The notes under the pieces: generated by a model | Told to the model about the DNA's origin: nothing | What the model saw: only the letters and a program-made list of their open reading frames with translations | The model's database searches: none | Translations under genes and position numbers: made by a program | Part shown: one piece after another, positions 1 to 6,670 of the stretch | How the letters are laid out: each line of letters opens with the position of its first letter | Position numbering within the stretch: position 1 is the stretch's first letter | Source of the DNA: JAWOGN01 sp046496815 | GTDB lineage: Bacteria > Desulfobacterota > DSM-4660 > Desulfatiglandales > Desulfatiglandaceae | DNA: 16,689 nucleotides | NCBI GenBank assembly: GCA_046496815.1 | Contig: JAWOGN010000094.1 | Span: 1 to 16,689 of the forward strand | Direction of reading: 5' to 3'

Positions 1-197
1 TCTTTCGCCTGCAACGCAGCCTCTTTTTTTATCGTTTTGGCCTCTTTTTGGGCTTCGGCAAGAATTTTCTTGGAAAAATTCTCGATGGAATCCACTCTGC
101 TCTCCACAATTCTCTTGCGGAAAAAAATCCCGACCAGAATTCCGAATATAATACTGAATAGGATGCCCCCAATTATATGAATGAAGGTCAAGTTCAT
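1..197 (-). CDS. rny: Ribonuclease Y, N-terminal part (cut by window edge)
   Basis: This is the first 65 codons of a minus-strand gene that runs off the left edge. The product starts MNLTFIHIIGGILFSIIFG, a hydrophobic membrane anchor (about residues 3-24), followed by FFRKR and a charged helix rich in Lys, Glu and Ala that looks like a coiled coil (about residues 28-65). A membrane anchor followed by a long coiled coil is the RNase Y N-terminus; the KH and HD domains would lie outside the window. RNase Y is a membrane-bound endoribonuclease that starts mRNA decay. The ATG is preceded by AGAGAGGT at about 8 bases. Position downstream of zapB-zapA agrees with the order common in deltaproteobacteria. 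Short of the catalytic domains, another membrane-anchored coiled-coil protein remains possible. Confidence 0.82.
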   Translation of the reverse strand, partial: MNLTFIHIIGGILFSIIFGILVGIFFRKRIVESRVDSIENFSKKILAEAQKEAKTIKKEAALQAK

Positions 198-683
198 TTC
201 AATGTACCTCTCTTAACACGCCAATTATGACTATCCGGCCTTACGTCGCCGCACGTTTGAAAACCGGCGCCCGGTCCCTCAGAACCGATGCGAATAGTCT
301 GGGCTCCGGAGACTGCCTCAAACCTTGTTCGGAGGTCCGCCAAATCGGCAAAAAGGGCGATTTCCAATCTGTCACGAACCATCAATCACAAAATAGCTTA
401 CACGGAGAATCACAGCACTGAGCGCTTGCACGCGCTCGGCCGCATGAAACACAGTTCGAGCGGATTCAAAGGAGGGCTAATGAACCTAAGCGAGGAAACA
501 GGAGGGATTGATCGGCCCCGGAAGGGGCGGCTAAACGCTACCTTGATCTCGATTTTTGTAAGTACTTGATCTCACCATTCACTGTTTGGATATCTTTCCT
601 GACTTAAATATACATATGAATATATCGTTCACTTAAAGTGATATTAGCCCATGCAATCTTTAACCCTTTTCTATCTATATAAA

Positions 684-747
684 GTATCCGCTCAATGGTT
701 CACCGCACCCACGGTTTTCTTGTTTTACCATGGGAATTGGAGGATAC
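684..747. repeat. Long inverted repeat / two-part hairpin
   Basis: The outer arms GTATCC (684-689) and GGATAC (742-747) are perfect complements. Inside them, CAAT/ATTG and an eight-pair arm (minus-strand CCCATGGT against ACCGTGGG, one G-U pair) stack towards an A-rich loop. The structure adjoins the larger fold at 748-886 without a gap, so both may belong to one transcript. There is no U tract directly after either arm, so it is not a classical terminator. The strand is not decided by the sequence; minus is favoured because the flanking genes read that way. Confidence 0.5.
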
Positions 748-886
748 GCATAAACACACGCCACCCTTTGACGACCTCGCGCAGGGAGCACAACGCGCTT
801 CAAAAACTTATGATACATTTGTAAACCGCGCTTGAGACTCTCGTGGACCGTTCCTCAGTCGGTTTTTTCCAGGAAATGTGTCACGC
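748..886 (-). ncRNA. ssrS: Candidate 6S-like regulatory RNA
   Basis: On the minus strand this segment can fold into one long interrupted hairpin. GCGTGACACA at the 5' end pairs with TGTGTTTATGC at the 3' end. CGACT then pairs with GGTCG, GAG with CTC, and CAAGCGCG with CGCGTTG, enclosing an apical loop; unpaired bubbles lie between the helices. A rod with a large internal bubble is the general shape of 6S RNA, which binds sigma70 RNA polymerase by mimicking an open promoter. The position directly downstream of zapA also fits, since 6S RNA is found next to zapA in many proteobacteria. The pairing was done by eye and I do not recognise the primary sequence, so the ends and the family call are uncertain. 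It could instead be a zapA 3' UTR structure. Confidence 0.4.
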
Positions 887-905
887 AAAAAATTGGAGAA
901 TCGTT

Positions 906-1187
906 CTACCTGACGATGGATTCAATTTGATGATTCAGCGCCCGAGCGCGTCTCTCGATGTTTTTTGCGAGATCGTCCCGTTCTTTCAAGATTTGGAAGT
1001 AGTCGCTGGCAATGTTAAACGCAGCCAAAATTGCAGCCTTTGCTTCTGAGAGGCCCTCCGCGTTGCTGCTAATCTCTCTCAGTTTCTCATCTAAGAATTG
1101 GGCGATATCCTGGACCCGTTCCTCCTCCTCATCGCTCCTGATGAGATACTCACGATCCAGGAGTTTAATTCTGATGGGCTTATCCAA
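906..1187 (-). CDS. zapA: Cell division protein ZapA
   Basis: The product is 93 residues, the usual size for short ZapA proteins. It has the family layout: an N-terminal beta region (KPIRIKLLDREYLIRSD), then a helical part with the segment EAKAAILAAFNIASDYFQI, ending in a coiled coil (about residues 65-90). ZapA binds FtsZ in the cytoplasm and bundles protofilaments at the division ring. The start is a TTG at 1187, preceded by GAAGGA at a fitting distance; no ATG is available in frame nearby. It lies 17 bases after the zapB stop, so the two genes form one transcript from the promoter at 1474-1502. Family assignment is firm. Confidence 0.92.
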   Translation of the reverse strand: MDKPIRIKLLDREYLIRSDEEEERVQDIAQFLDEKLREISSNAEGLSEAKAAILAAFNIASDYFQILKERDDLAKNIERRARALNHQIESIVR

Positions 1188-1204
1188 ACCTTGTCCTTCA
1201 AAAA

Positions 1205-1441
1205 CTAAACGGCGATTTGATCCATTTTCTCCAATAGGGCCACGATCCTTTGTTTCGCACGATCCCTGCCCGATCGCAGGTTCTCGACTTGTTCTCCCAG
1301 ATCGGCCATTTTTTCCGACTGAATTTGAATTTTCTCTGCAAGAGATTCTTTCTCTCTCTTCAGTGCCGATATCAATTCAATAAGCTTATCTATCTTTTCC
1401 TCTAGAATTTCAAATTGATCAATTTCTCCACCTGTGTCCAT
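1205..1441 (-). CDS. zapB: ZapB-like cell division coiled-coil protein
   Basis: A 78-residue protein that is almost entirely one heptad-patterned coiled coil (about residues 8-74, rich in Glu, Lys, Leu and Ile), with no transmembrane segment. ZapB is a small coiled-coil protein that joins the Z ring through ZapA. Coiled coils are hard to assign by sequence alone; the call leans on its position directly upstream of zapA, the order seen in related genomes. The ATG follows GGGAG at about 4 bases. It is the first gene after the atpC terminator and has its own promoter. Confidence 0.8.
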   Translation of the reverse strand: MDTGGEIDQFEILEEKIDKLIELISALKREKESLAEKIQIQSEKMADLGEQVENLRSGRDRAKQRIVALLEKMDQIAV

Positions 1442-1473
1442 AATTCTCCCATCCTATTATAATGTCAAAATGA

Positions 1474-1502
1474 ATGATATCCATTATGTTCTGAAAGGTC
1501 AA
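1474..1502 (-). promoter_or_regulatory. Sigma70-type promoter for zapB-zapA
   Basis: On the minus strand TTGACC (1497-1502) is followed after exactly 17 bases by TATCAT (1474-1479). Each box differs from consensus at one position. It lies 32 bases upstream of the zapB ATG and just after the atpC terminator, so zapB-zapA can be transcribed independently of the ATP synthase genes. Confidence 0.7.
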
Positions 1503-1504
1503 CA

Positions 1505-1537
1505 AAAAAGGCAAGGGTTCTGGCCACTTGCCTTTTT
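1505..1537 (-). terminator. Rho-independent terminator after atpC
   Basis: The 11-base arms AAAAAGGCAAG and CTTGCCTTTTT are perfect complements around an 11-base loop. On the minus strand the hairpin begins 36 bases after the atpC stop and its 3' arm ends in a run of U. It marks the end of the ATP synthase operon. Because both ends carry A/T runs it would also work on the plus strand, where no gene needs it. Confidence 0.88.
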
Positions 1538-1572
1538 GAAATTACCACCGCAGTGAGAACGCACTGTTTGCG

Positions 1573-1983
1573 CTATTTTGCCTTTTCCGAAACCTTGACA
1601 CGAGCGATGGCTCTTCTAAGGGCCAAGTCCGCCCTTAAGAAATCAACATCTTCAGCGCCACGGCCCTTTGCCAGTCTTTCCTTAGCCCTTTCCATGGCCT
1701 GGCGCGCACGTTCCAGGTCGATCTCCTCGGCCTTTTCAGCCGCATCCACCAAGACCGACACCTTGTCGCCGAAAACCTCCGCAAATCCGTTCGTCACGGC
1801 CAGATATTTTCTCTGCCCATTTGCCGTATAGCGTATTTCGCCGGGAACAATTCCGGAAAGGAAGGGCACATGACCTTTCAAAATGCCGAACTCTCCTAAA
1901 GTCCCGGGCAGGACCACGATCTCCACTGTCTCTCTGACCATCACCTTCTCAGGTGTCACTACTTCTAATTGCAATTCTCCCAT
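1573..1983 (-). CDS. atpC: ATP synthase F1 subunit epsilon
   Basis: A 136-residue protein with the epsilon layout: an N-terminal beta sandwich (about residues 1-88, with LEVVTPEKVMVRETVEIVV, the turn PGTLGEFGILKGHVPFLS and the strand NGFAEVFGDKVSVLVDAAE) and a C-terminal helical hairpin (about 89-134, rich in Glu, Arg and Ala). Epsilon is part of the rotating central stalk of F1 and can inhibit ATP hydrolysis through its C-terminal helices. It is the last gene of the operon, 13 bases after atpD, and is followed by a strong terminator. Length is normal for the family. Start ATG at 1983. Confidence 0.97.
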   Translation of the reverse strand: MGELQLEVVTPEKVMVRETVEIVVLPGTLGEFGILKGHVPFLSGIVPGEIRYTANGQRKYLAVTNGFAEVFGDKVSVLVDAAEKAEEIDLERARQAMERAKERLAKGRGAEDVDFLRADLALRRAIARVKVSEKAK

Positions 1984-1996
1984 GAGCCTTCACCCT

Positions 1997-3412
1997 TTAT
2001 CTGCCGCCACCAGACATTCTTTCAGCCTTTTCTCGGGCCTCATCTATCCCGCCCACAAACATAAAAGCCGCCTCGGGCAAATCATCGTGTTTTCCTTCTA
2101 TAATCTCATTGAATCCCTTGATGGTCTCCTTAACGGAAACGTACTTACCAGGCGTACCTGTAAACGTCTCCGCCACATGAAAGGGCTGAGAGAGAAAGCG
2201 CTGAATTCTTCGGGCCCTGGCTACGGTAAGTTTATCCTCATCAGAGAGTTCATCCATTCCGAGAATCGCAATGATATCCTGCAGATCCTTGTACTTCTGT
2301 AAAATCTGCTGAACCTGCCTTGCCACAGTATAGTGTTCTTCTCCGAGAACGTTGGGGTCTAGAATCCGAGACATGGAGTCCAAGGGGTCGACGGCGGGAT
2401 AAATACCAAGTTCGGAAATCGGCCTGGAAAGTACCACGGTACCATCCAGATGGGCAAACGTCGTTGCCGGTGCCGGGTCGGTGAGGTCATCGGCAGGCAC
2501 GTATACGCATTGGACCGATGTAATGGAACCCTTGGTGGTCGACGTAATACGTTCCTGAAGCTCACCCAGATCAGTGCCCAACGTAGGTTGGTAACCCACG
2601 GCGGAAGGAATTCGACCCAGCAACGCTGAGACCTCGGATCCGGCCTGTGTGAATCGGAAAATATTATCGATGAAAAGCAGCACATCTTGGCCTTTCTCAT
2701 CGCGGTAGTACTCTGCGGCCGTAAGGGCCGAGAGCGCCACTCTCGCCCGAGCGCCGGGAGGTTCGGTCATTTGTCCGTAAATAAGGGCGGCTTTGGGAAG
2801 GACCCCGGACTCTTTCATCTCCAGGTAGAGATCATTCCCCTCGCGCGTCCGCTCGCCCACCCCGGCAAAAACACTGATGCCGCCGTGCTGCATGGCGATG
2901 TTGTGGATCATTTCCATCATGACGACGGTTTTGCCCACACCGGCTCCGCCGAACATCCCCATTTTCCCACCGCGTGGGAAGGGGACGAGCAGGTCTATCA
3001 CCTTCACCCCGGTCTCTAGTACATTGATTGAAACGTCCTGTTCTTCGAAACCGGGAGCATGTCGATGAATCGGATAAAATTCTTTGGCATCAACCGGGCC
3101 AAGTCCATCCACCGGTTTCCCCACCACGTTGAGTACGCGACCTAGGCAGGGATCTCCTACGGGCATCTGAATCTGCTTTCCCGTATTCTTGACTTTCATC
3201 CCGCGAACAAGCCCGTCTGTTACGTCCATAGCGATGCAACGCACCACATTGTCCCCCAAATGCAGGGCGACTTCGACAACCAGATTGTCTTCCGTATCAT
3301 CAATCGCCGAATTCGTGATGAGCAGTCCGGTCAGAATCTCGGGGAGCCCTCCCTCAGGAAAACTTACGTCAACCACCGGTCCGATGACCTGTATTATTTT
3401 GCCCTCATTCAT
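1997..3412 (-). CDS. atpD: ATP synthase F1 subunit beta (catalytic)
   Basis: A complete 471-residue beta subunit, which carries the catalytic nucleotide sites of F1. Visible in order: N-terminal beta barrel (GKIIQVIGPVVDVSFPEG), Walker A GGAGVGKT (155-162), the catalytic glutamate in GERTREGND (Glu187), Walker B VLLFIDN (Asp249), and the DELSDED loop (387-393) that contacts gamma. All key residues are present. It couples proton flow to ATP synthesis at the inner membrane. The start ATG at 3412 sits 12 bases after a near-perfect AAAGGAGGT, a longer spacing than usual, but no in-frame alternative start is closer. A 145-base spacer separates it from atpG upstream. Confidence 0.99.
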   Translation of the reverse strand: MNEGKIIQVIGPVVDVSFPEGGLPEILTGLLITNSAIDDTEDNLVVEVALHLGDNVVRCIAMDVTDGLVRGMKVKNTGKQIQMPVGDPCLGRVLNVVGKPVDGLGPVDAKEFYPIHRHAPGFEEQDVSINVLETGVKVIDLLVPFPRGGKMGMFGGAGVGKTVVMMEMIHNIAMQHGGISVFAGVGERTREGNDLYLEMKESGVLPKAALIYGQMTEPPGARARVALSALTAAEYYRDEKGQDVLLFIDNIFRFTQAGSEVSALLGRIPSAVGYQPTLGTDLGELQERITSTTKGSITSVQCVYVPADDLTDPAPATTFAHLDGTVVLSRPISELGIYPAVDPLDSMSRILDPNVLGEEHYTVARQVQQILQKYKDLQDIIAILGMDELSDEDKLTVARARRIQRFLSQPFHVAETFTGTPGKYVSVKETIKGFNEIIEGKHDDLPEAAFMFVGGIDEAREKAERMSGGGR

Positions 3413-3424
3413 GATGAATTTATG

Positions 3425-3433
3425 ACCTCCTTT
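3425..3433 (-). promoter_or_regulatory. Strong Shine-Dalgarno of atpD with long spacer
   Basis: AAAGGAGGT on the minus strand matches the 16S rRNA tail over nine bases, the strongest such site in the ATP synthase operon. It is 12 bases from the atpD ATG, longer than the usual 5-9. A short upstream frame (3432-3503) ends with its TAA inside this site, which could couple the two by re-initiation. Confidence 0.6.
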
Positions 3434-3557
3434 AGCATTTCAGAGTAAGGTTCAGTATGATTTTTTCCCTGTGTTCACACTTCCTGCCCAAGCGTTGGCG
3501 CATGTCGCTCGATCTTCCTCCCATAAGGGAAAATTCGCCCCCGGGTTGTCATCCGGC

Positions 3558-4433
3558 TTATCTGAGGGCTTCCGCCCCGCCCACAATGTCCATCAACTCG
3601 GCGGTAATTGCCGCCTGACGAGCCTTGTTATACACCAGCGTTAAATTCTCGATAAGCTCACTACAGTTCTTGGAAGCATTGTCCATTGCAGCCATTCGGG
3701 CCGCCTGTTCACTGGTTTCATTCTGCAAAAATGCGTTATATATTTGCACACTGATGTGCTTGGGCAGCAGCTCGATGAGAAGCTTTTCCGGGTCAGGCTC
3801 ACACAGATACTCCGCAGCATCTGCGGCGATTTGCGCTTCCTCACGTCTTGGCGGTTCGACGGGGATAAGTTTAACGAGTGTCGGTTCCAGCCTTCCCATA
3901 CTGATAAACCGGGTGTAGATCATGTTGACTTCATCCAGTTCGTCCGCCATATATCGATCAATAAAACCCTTTGTCATCTGATTCACAAAAGACATGTCCA
4001 CATTGCCGTAGATGCCGGTGTGGGCGGCGGTTACATTAAAGTCTCTTTTGCTGAAATAATCTCTGCCCTTTTTTCCCACAACCGTTAGACTGCAATCGAC
4101 ACCGAGGCTCTGTTTTTCCTTGATCCACTTCTCCGCCGTGCTGATCGTATTGGTGTTGAAACTGCCGCACAGCCCTCTGTCCGCGGAAAAGTGAAGCAGT
4201 TCAATCTGGGTTACCTGCTCTTTTCTTACCAGTAAAGGATGTATGTCGGATTCGATTCGGCTTGCAAGGTTGCCCAGCACTTCAGCAAACTTCATTGCGT
4301 AGGGCTCAAACCCCTCCATCCTCGCCTGGGCGCCGCGAAGTCTGGCTGCAGCCACCATATTCATGGCCTTTGTTATCTGCCTTGTCTTTTTGACGGCGCC
4401 AATCTTGCGCAGAATGTCTCTTAGGGTTGCCAT
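3558..4433 (-). CDS. atpG: ATP synthase F1 subunit gamma
   Basis: A 291-residue gamma subunit, the rotating shaft of F1. The N-terminal coiled-coil helix shows the family pattern (LRDILRKIGAVKKTRQITKA, then MNMVAAARL), the central Rossmann-like domain has SADRGLCGSFNTN (about residues 84-96) and VVGKKGRDYF, and the C-terminal helix has ARMAAMDNASKN, LTLVYNKARQAAITAEL and the final DIVGGAEAL. Length and conserved ends show it is complete. It lies between atpA and atpD as expected, with spacers of 171 and 145 bases on the two sides, much longer than the overlaps upstream. Start ATG at 4433. Confidence 0.98.
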   Translation of the reverse strand: MATLRDILRKIGAVKKTRQITKAMNMVAAARLRGAQARMEGFEPYAMKFAEVLGNLASRIESDIHPLLVRKEQVTQIELLHFSADRGLCGSFNTNTISTAEKWIKEKQSLGVDCSLTVVGKKGRDYFSKRDFNVTAAHTGIYGNVDMSFVNQMTKGFIDRYMADELDEVNMIYTRFISMGRLEPTLVKLIPVEPPRREEAQIAADAAEYLCEPDPEKLLIELLPKHISVQIYNAFLQNETSEQAARMAAMDNASKNCSELIENLTLVYNKARQAAITAELMDIVGGAEALR

Positions 4434-4604
4434 ATCATCACTCTCTCTGTCGCGTCAGGACCTATCAAAGTCACCGTTTTTGGACCGACGCGGAATTCGC
4501 TCTCCGCGAGGCGGTCAATTCCTTTTCTCACCGCATCCCTGAATCCGTCCGGAAACCCAAATCACTCAGAGATTCGACCTTTCACGGCCCGGAACCGTTC
4601 GGGT

Positions 4605-6119
4605 TCAAACAGCCGGATGGAAAATCTCCTTGAACTCATCCAGGGCTTTTCTCATTTTTTCATCCAGATCGTCGCTGATATCCCCCTGTTCCTTGATTCC
4701 GGCCAAAACCTCGGAATGCTTGTTTTCTAAAAACTCCAACATCTGTCTTTCATAGTCGCTTACCGCTTCAATGGGCCATTCATCCAAATATCCGTTTGAT
4801 CCTGCAAAAAGAATCGCCACCTCGTTTTCAGCCCGCATCGGCTGATATTGAGGTTGCTTCAGCACTTCCACCAGTCGTTGACCTCGATTGAGTTGCTGCT
4901 GGGTGGACTTGTCCAGGTCACTGCCGAATTGGGCAAAAGCCTCCAACTCTCGAAACTGGGCCATATCAAGACGAAGTGATCCGGCAACCTTTTTCATCGC
5001 CTTGGTCTGAGCGGCGCCGCCGACCCTGGAAACCGAAATACCCACATTAATGGCAGGGCGCACACCAGCGAAAAACAGGGACGGCTCCAAGTAAACCTGC
5101 CCGTCGGTGATAGAAATCACGTTGGTGGGAATGTAGGCAGAGACATCTCCCGCCTGGGTTTCAATGACCGGCAGCGCGGTGAGAGACCCGGCACCCAACG
5201 CGTCGTTGAGTTTGGCGGCCCGTTCCAACAGCCGGGAATGGTTGTAAAAGATATCGCCCGGAAATGCCTCCCGGCCCGGCGGCCGCCGGAGTAGAAGAGA
5301 AACCTGTCTGTATGCAGTGGCTTGCTTTGAGAGATCGTCATAAATGATCAAGGCATGTTTTCCCTGGTCCCGGTAGTATTCACCGATTGCGCAGCCCGAA
5401 TAGGGCGCGATGAACTGCTGGGTGGCAGGGTCACTGGCACACGCCGCGACGATGGTGGTGTACTCCATGGCACCATGCCGCTCCAATATGTCTACGACCT
5501 GCGCAACCGTTGATTTCTTTTGGCCGATGGCGACGTAGATACAGAAGATTTCGGTGTTTTTCTGATTGATGATGGCATCGACGCAAATGGCCGTCTTCCC
5601 GATCTGGCGATCGCCGATAATCAGCTCCCGTTGGCCCCGCCCGATGGGCGTCATGGCGTCAATCGCCTTGATTCCGGTATACATGGGCTCGTTCACCGGC
5701 TGCCGGGCGATAACCCCCGGCGCCACCACCTCGATGCGCCGGAATTCCGGGTCCTTGAGCGGACCTTTTCCATCAATGGGCTGACCCACTGAATCAATGA
5801 CCCGCCCAAGGACCGCATCTCCCACCGGAATCTCGGCAATCCTACCGGTTCGTTTGACCGTGTCGCCTTCCTTGATTTTGGAGTCATCTCCCATGATGGC
5901 CACACCCACATTGTCTTCTTCCAAATTCAGACACAGACCATAAATATTCCCAGGAAATTCGAGCATTTCCATCGCCATCACTTTCTCGACCCCATAGACG
6001 CGAGCGATGCCGTCTCCCACGGAGAGAACGGTCCCGGTCTCGCTCACTTCCACCTTTTTCTCGTAATCCTTGATCTGATCTCGGATCACCTGACTTATTT
6101 CTTCTGCTCTGATCTCCAT
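4605..6119 (-). CDS. atpA: ATP synthase F1 subunit alpha
   Basis: A complete 504-residue alpha subunit, the non-catalytic nucleotide-binding partner of beta in the F1 hexamer. It shows the N-terminal beta barrel (GTVLSVGDGIARVYGVE), Walker A GDRQIGKT (169-176), LIIYDDLSKQA around the Walker B region (about 258-268), the PGREAFPGD loop, and ISVSRVGGAAQ with the arginine (Arg365) that reaches into the catalytic site. Walker A has Ile where GDRQTGKT is common; the P-loop Gly, Lys and Thr are kept. The start ATG overlaps the atpH stop in TAATG. Just after its stop a small hairpin (4588-4603) lies in the spacer to atpG. Confidence 0.99.
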   Translation of the reverse strand: MEIRAEEISQVIRDQIKDYEKKVEVSETGTVLSVGDGIARVYGVEKVMAMEMLEFPGNIYGLCLNLEEDNVGVAIMGDDSKIKEGDTVKRTGRIAEIPVGDAVLGRVIDSVGQPIDGKGPLKDPEFRRIEVVAPGVIARQPVNEPMYTGIKAIDAMTPIGRGQRELIIGDRQIGKTAICVDAIINQKNTEIFCIYVAIGQKKSTVAQVVDILERHGAMEYTTIVAACASDPATQQFIAPYSGCAIGEYYRDQGKHALIIYDDLSKQATAYRQVSLLLRRPPGREAFPGDIFYNHSRLLERAAKLNDALGAGSLTALPVIETQAGDVSAYIPTNVISITDGQVYLEPSLFFAGVRPAINVGISVSRVGGAAQTKAMKKVAGSLRLDMAQFRELEAFAQFGSDLDKSTQQQLNRGQRLVEVLKQPQYQPMRAENEVAILFAGSNGYLDEWPIEAVSDYERQMLEFLENKHSEVLAGIKEQGDISDDLDEKMRKALDEFKEIFHPAV

Positions 6120-6670
6120 TAGTTATATTCACCCCTTTTTAATGATTCTTTCAGCGCCCTCAGCTGGGCTCTTACACTTCCGTCCAATACCGTATCCCCT
6201 ATTTTTACGACGAGACCCCCGATGAGGGACGCATCTACTTCCACCGCCATCTTAACTTCCTGTGAGGTAAGGTTTCTCAGGGCATTTTCCAGCTTACCCA
6301 GCGCTTCCTTTTTTAAAGGTTTCGCTGTGATGACACCCGCACGGGCGATATTCGAAAGTTCATCGGTCAGCCGGGTGTAGTAAACGTTGATTTCTCCAAT
6401 CGCAGCGAGCCTATTCTTATCCACAAGGAGTCTTAGAAAATTCTTGACCACTTCGAAAAATGAACCCTTCTCAAGCACAACCTCCAGAATTTTTTTCCGG
6501 TTCTCCAACGGGAAAAGCCGATTGCAGAGGATCTGAAAAAACTCAGGGTTCGCAGAACAAAACTTTTCGAATTCATTAAGGTTTTGCCCATACTCCTGAT
6601 AGCGTCCATCTTCCTGCCCGATGCTTAGGAGCGCCTTTGCATACCTTCTGGAAATCTTTGAACCGATCAA
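6119..6670 (-). CDS. atpH: ATP synthase F1 subunit delta
   Basis: A 183-residue delta subunit (OSCP family), which joins the peripheral b stalk to the top of F1. The N-terminal helical domain carries SRRYAKALLSIGQE and later PLENRKKILEVVLE, with FLRLLVDKNRL near residues 82-92. The C-terminal part has ITAKPLKKEALGKLENAL and VDASLIGGLVVKIGDTVLDGS followed by RAQLRALK, the conserved ending. The start is a TTG that overlaps the atpF stop in TTGATC, a non-ATG form of the usual ATGA coupling; no better start is in frame. Its own stop overlaps the atpA start by one base. Confidence 0.96.
   Translation of the reverse strand: MIGSKISRRYAKALLSIGQEDGRYQEYGQNLNEFEKFCSANPEFFQILCNRLFPLENRKKILEVVLEKGSFFEVVKNFLRLLVDKNRLAAIGEINVYYTRLTDELSNIARAGVITAKPLKKEALGKLENALRNLTSQEVKMAVEVDASLIGGLVVKIGDTVLDGSVRAQLRALKESLKRGEYN

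Larger units (their letters stand above)
198..905. other. 708-base intergenic region between zapA and rny
   Basis: No open frame here looks like a conserved protein. The stretch is rich in fold-back signals: a GAGCGC/GCGCTC inverted repeat (420-437), a GCCCC-GGAA-GGGGC tetraloop hairpin (515-528), an AT-rich patch with the palindrome TCACTTAAAGTGA (629-641), and two adjoining long hairpins (684-747 and 748-886). A plus-strand 29-codon frame at 481-570 follows a strong AAAGGAGGG but has no recognisable product. The right end lies directly after the zapA stop codon. The promoter for rny should be in here, but I see no clear -35/-10 pair close to its start. Confidence 0.75.

Noticed and set aside
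194..385. Minus-strand 63-residue frame just upstream of rny
   Set aside because: It runs over the rny start and its ribosome binding site, has no recognisable domain, and no good start signal.
3432..3557. Possible internal promoter or terminator between atpG and atpD
   Set aside because: Only small fold-backs (TCCC/GGGA, TGTG/CACA) without a U tract and no -35/-10 pair were seen; the genes are best read as one operon.
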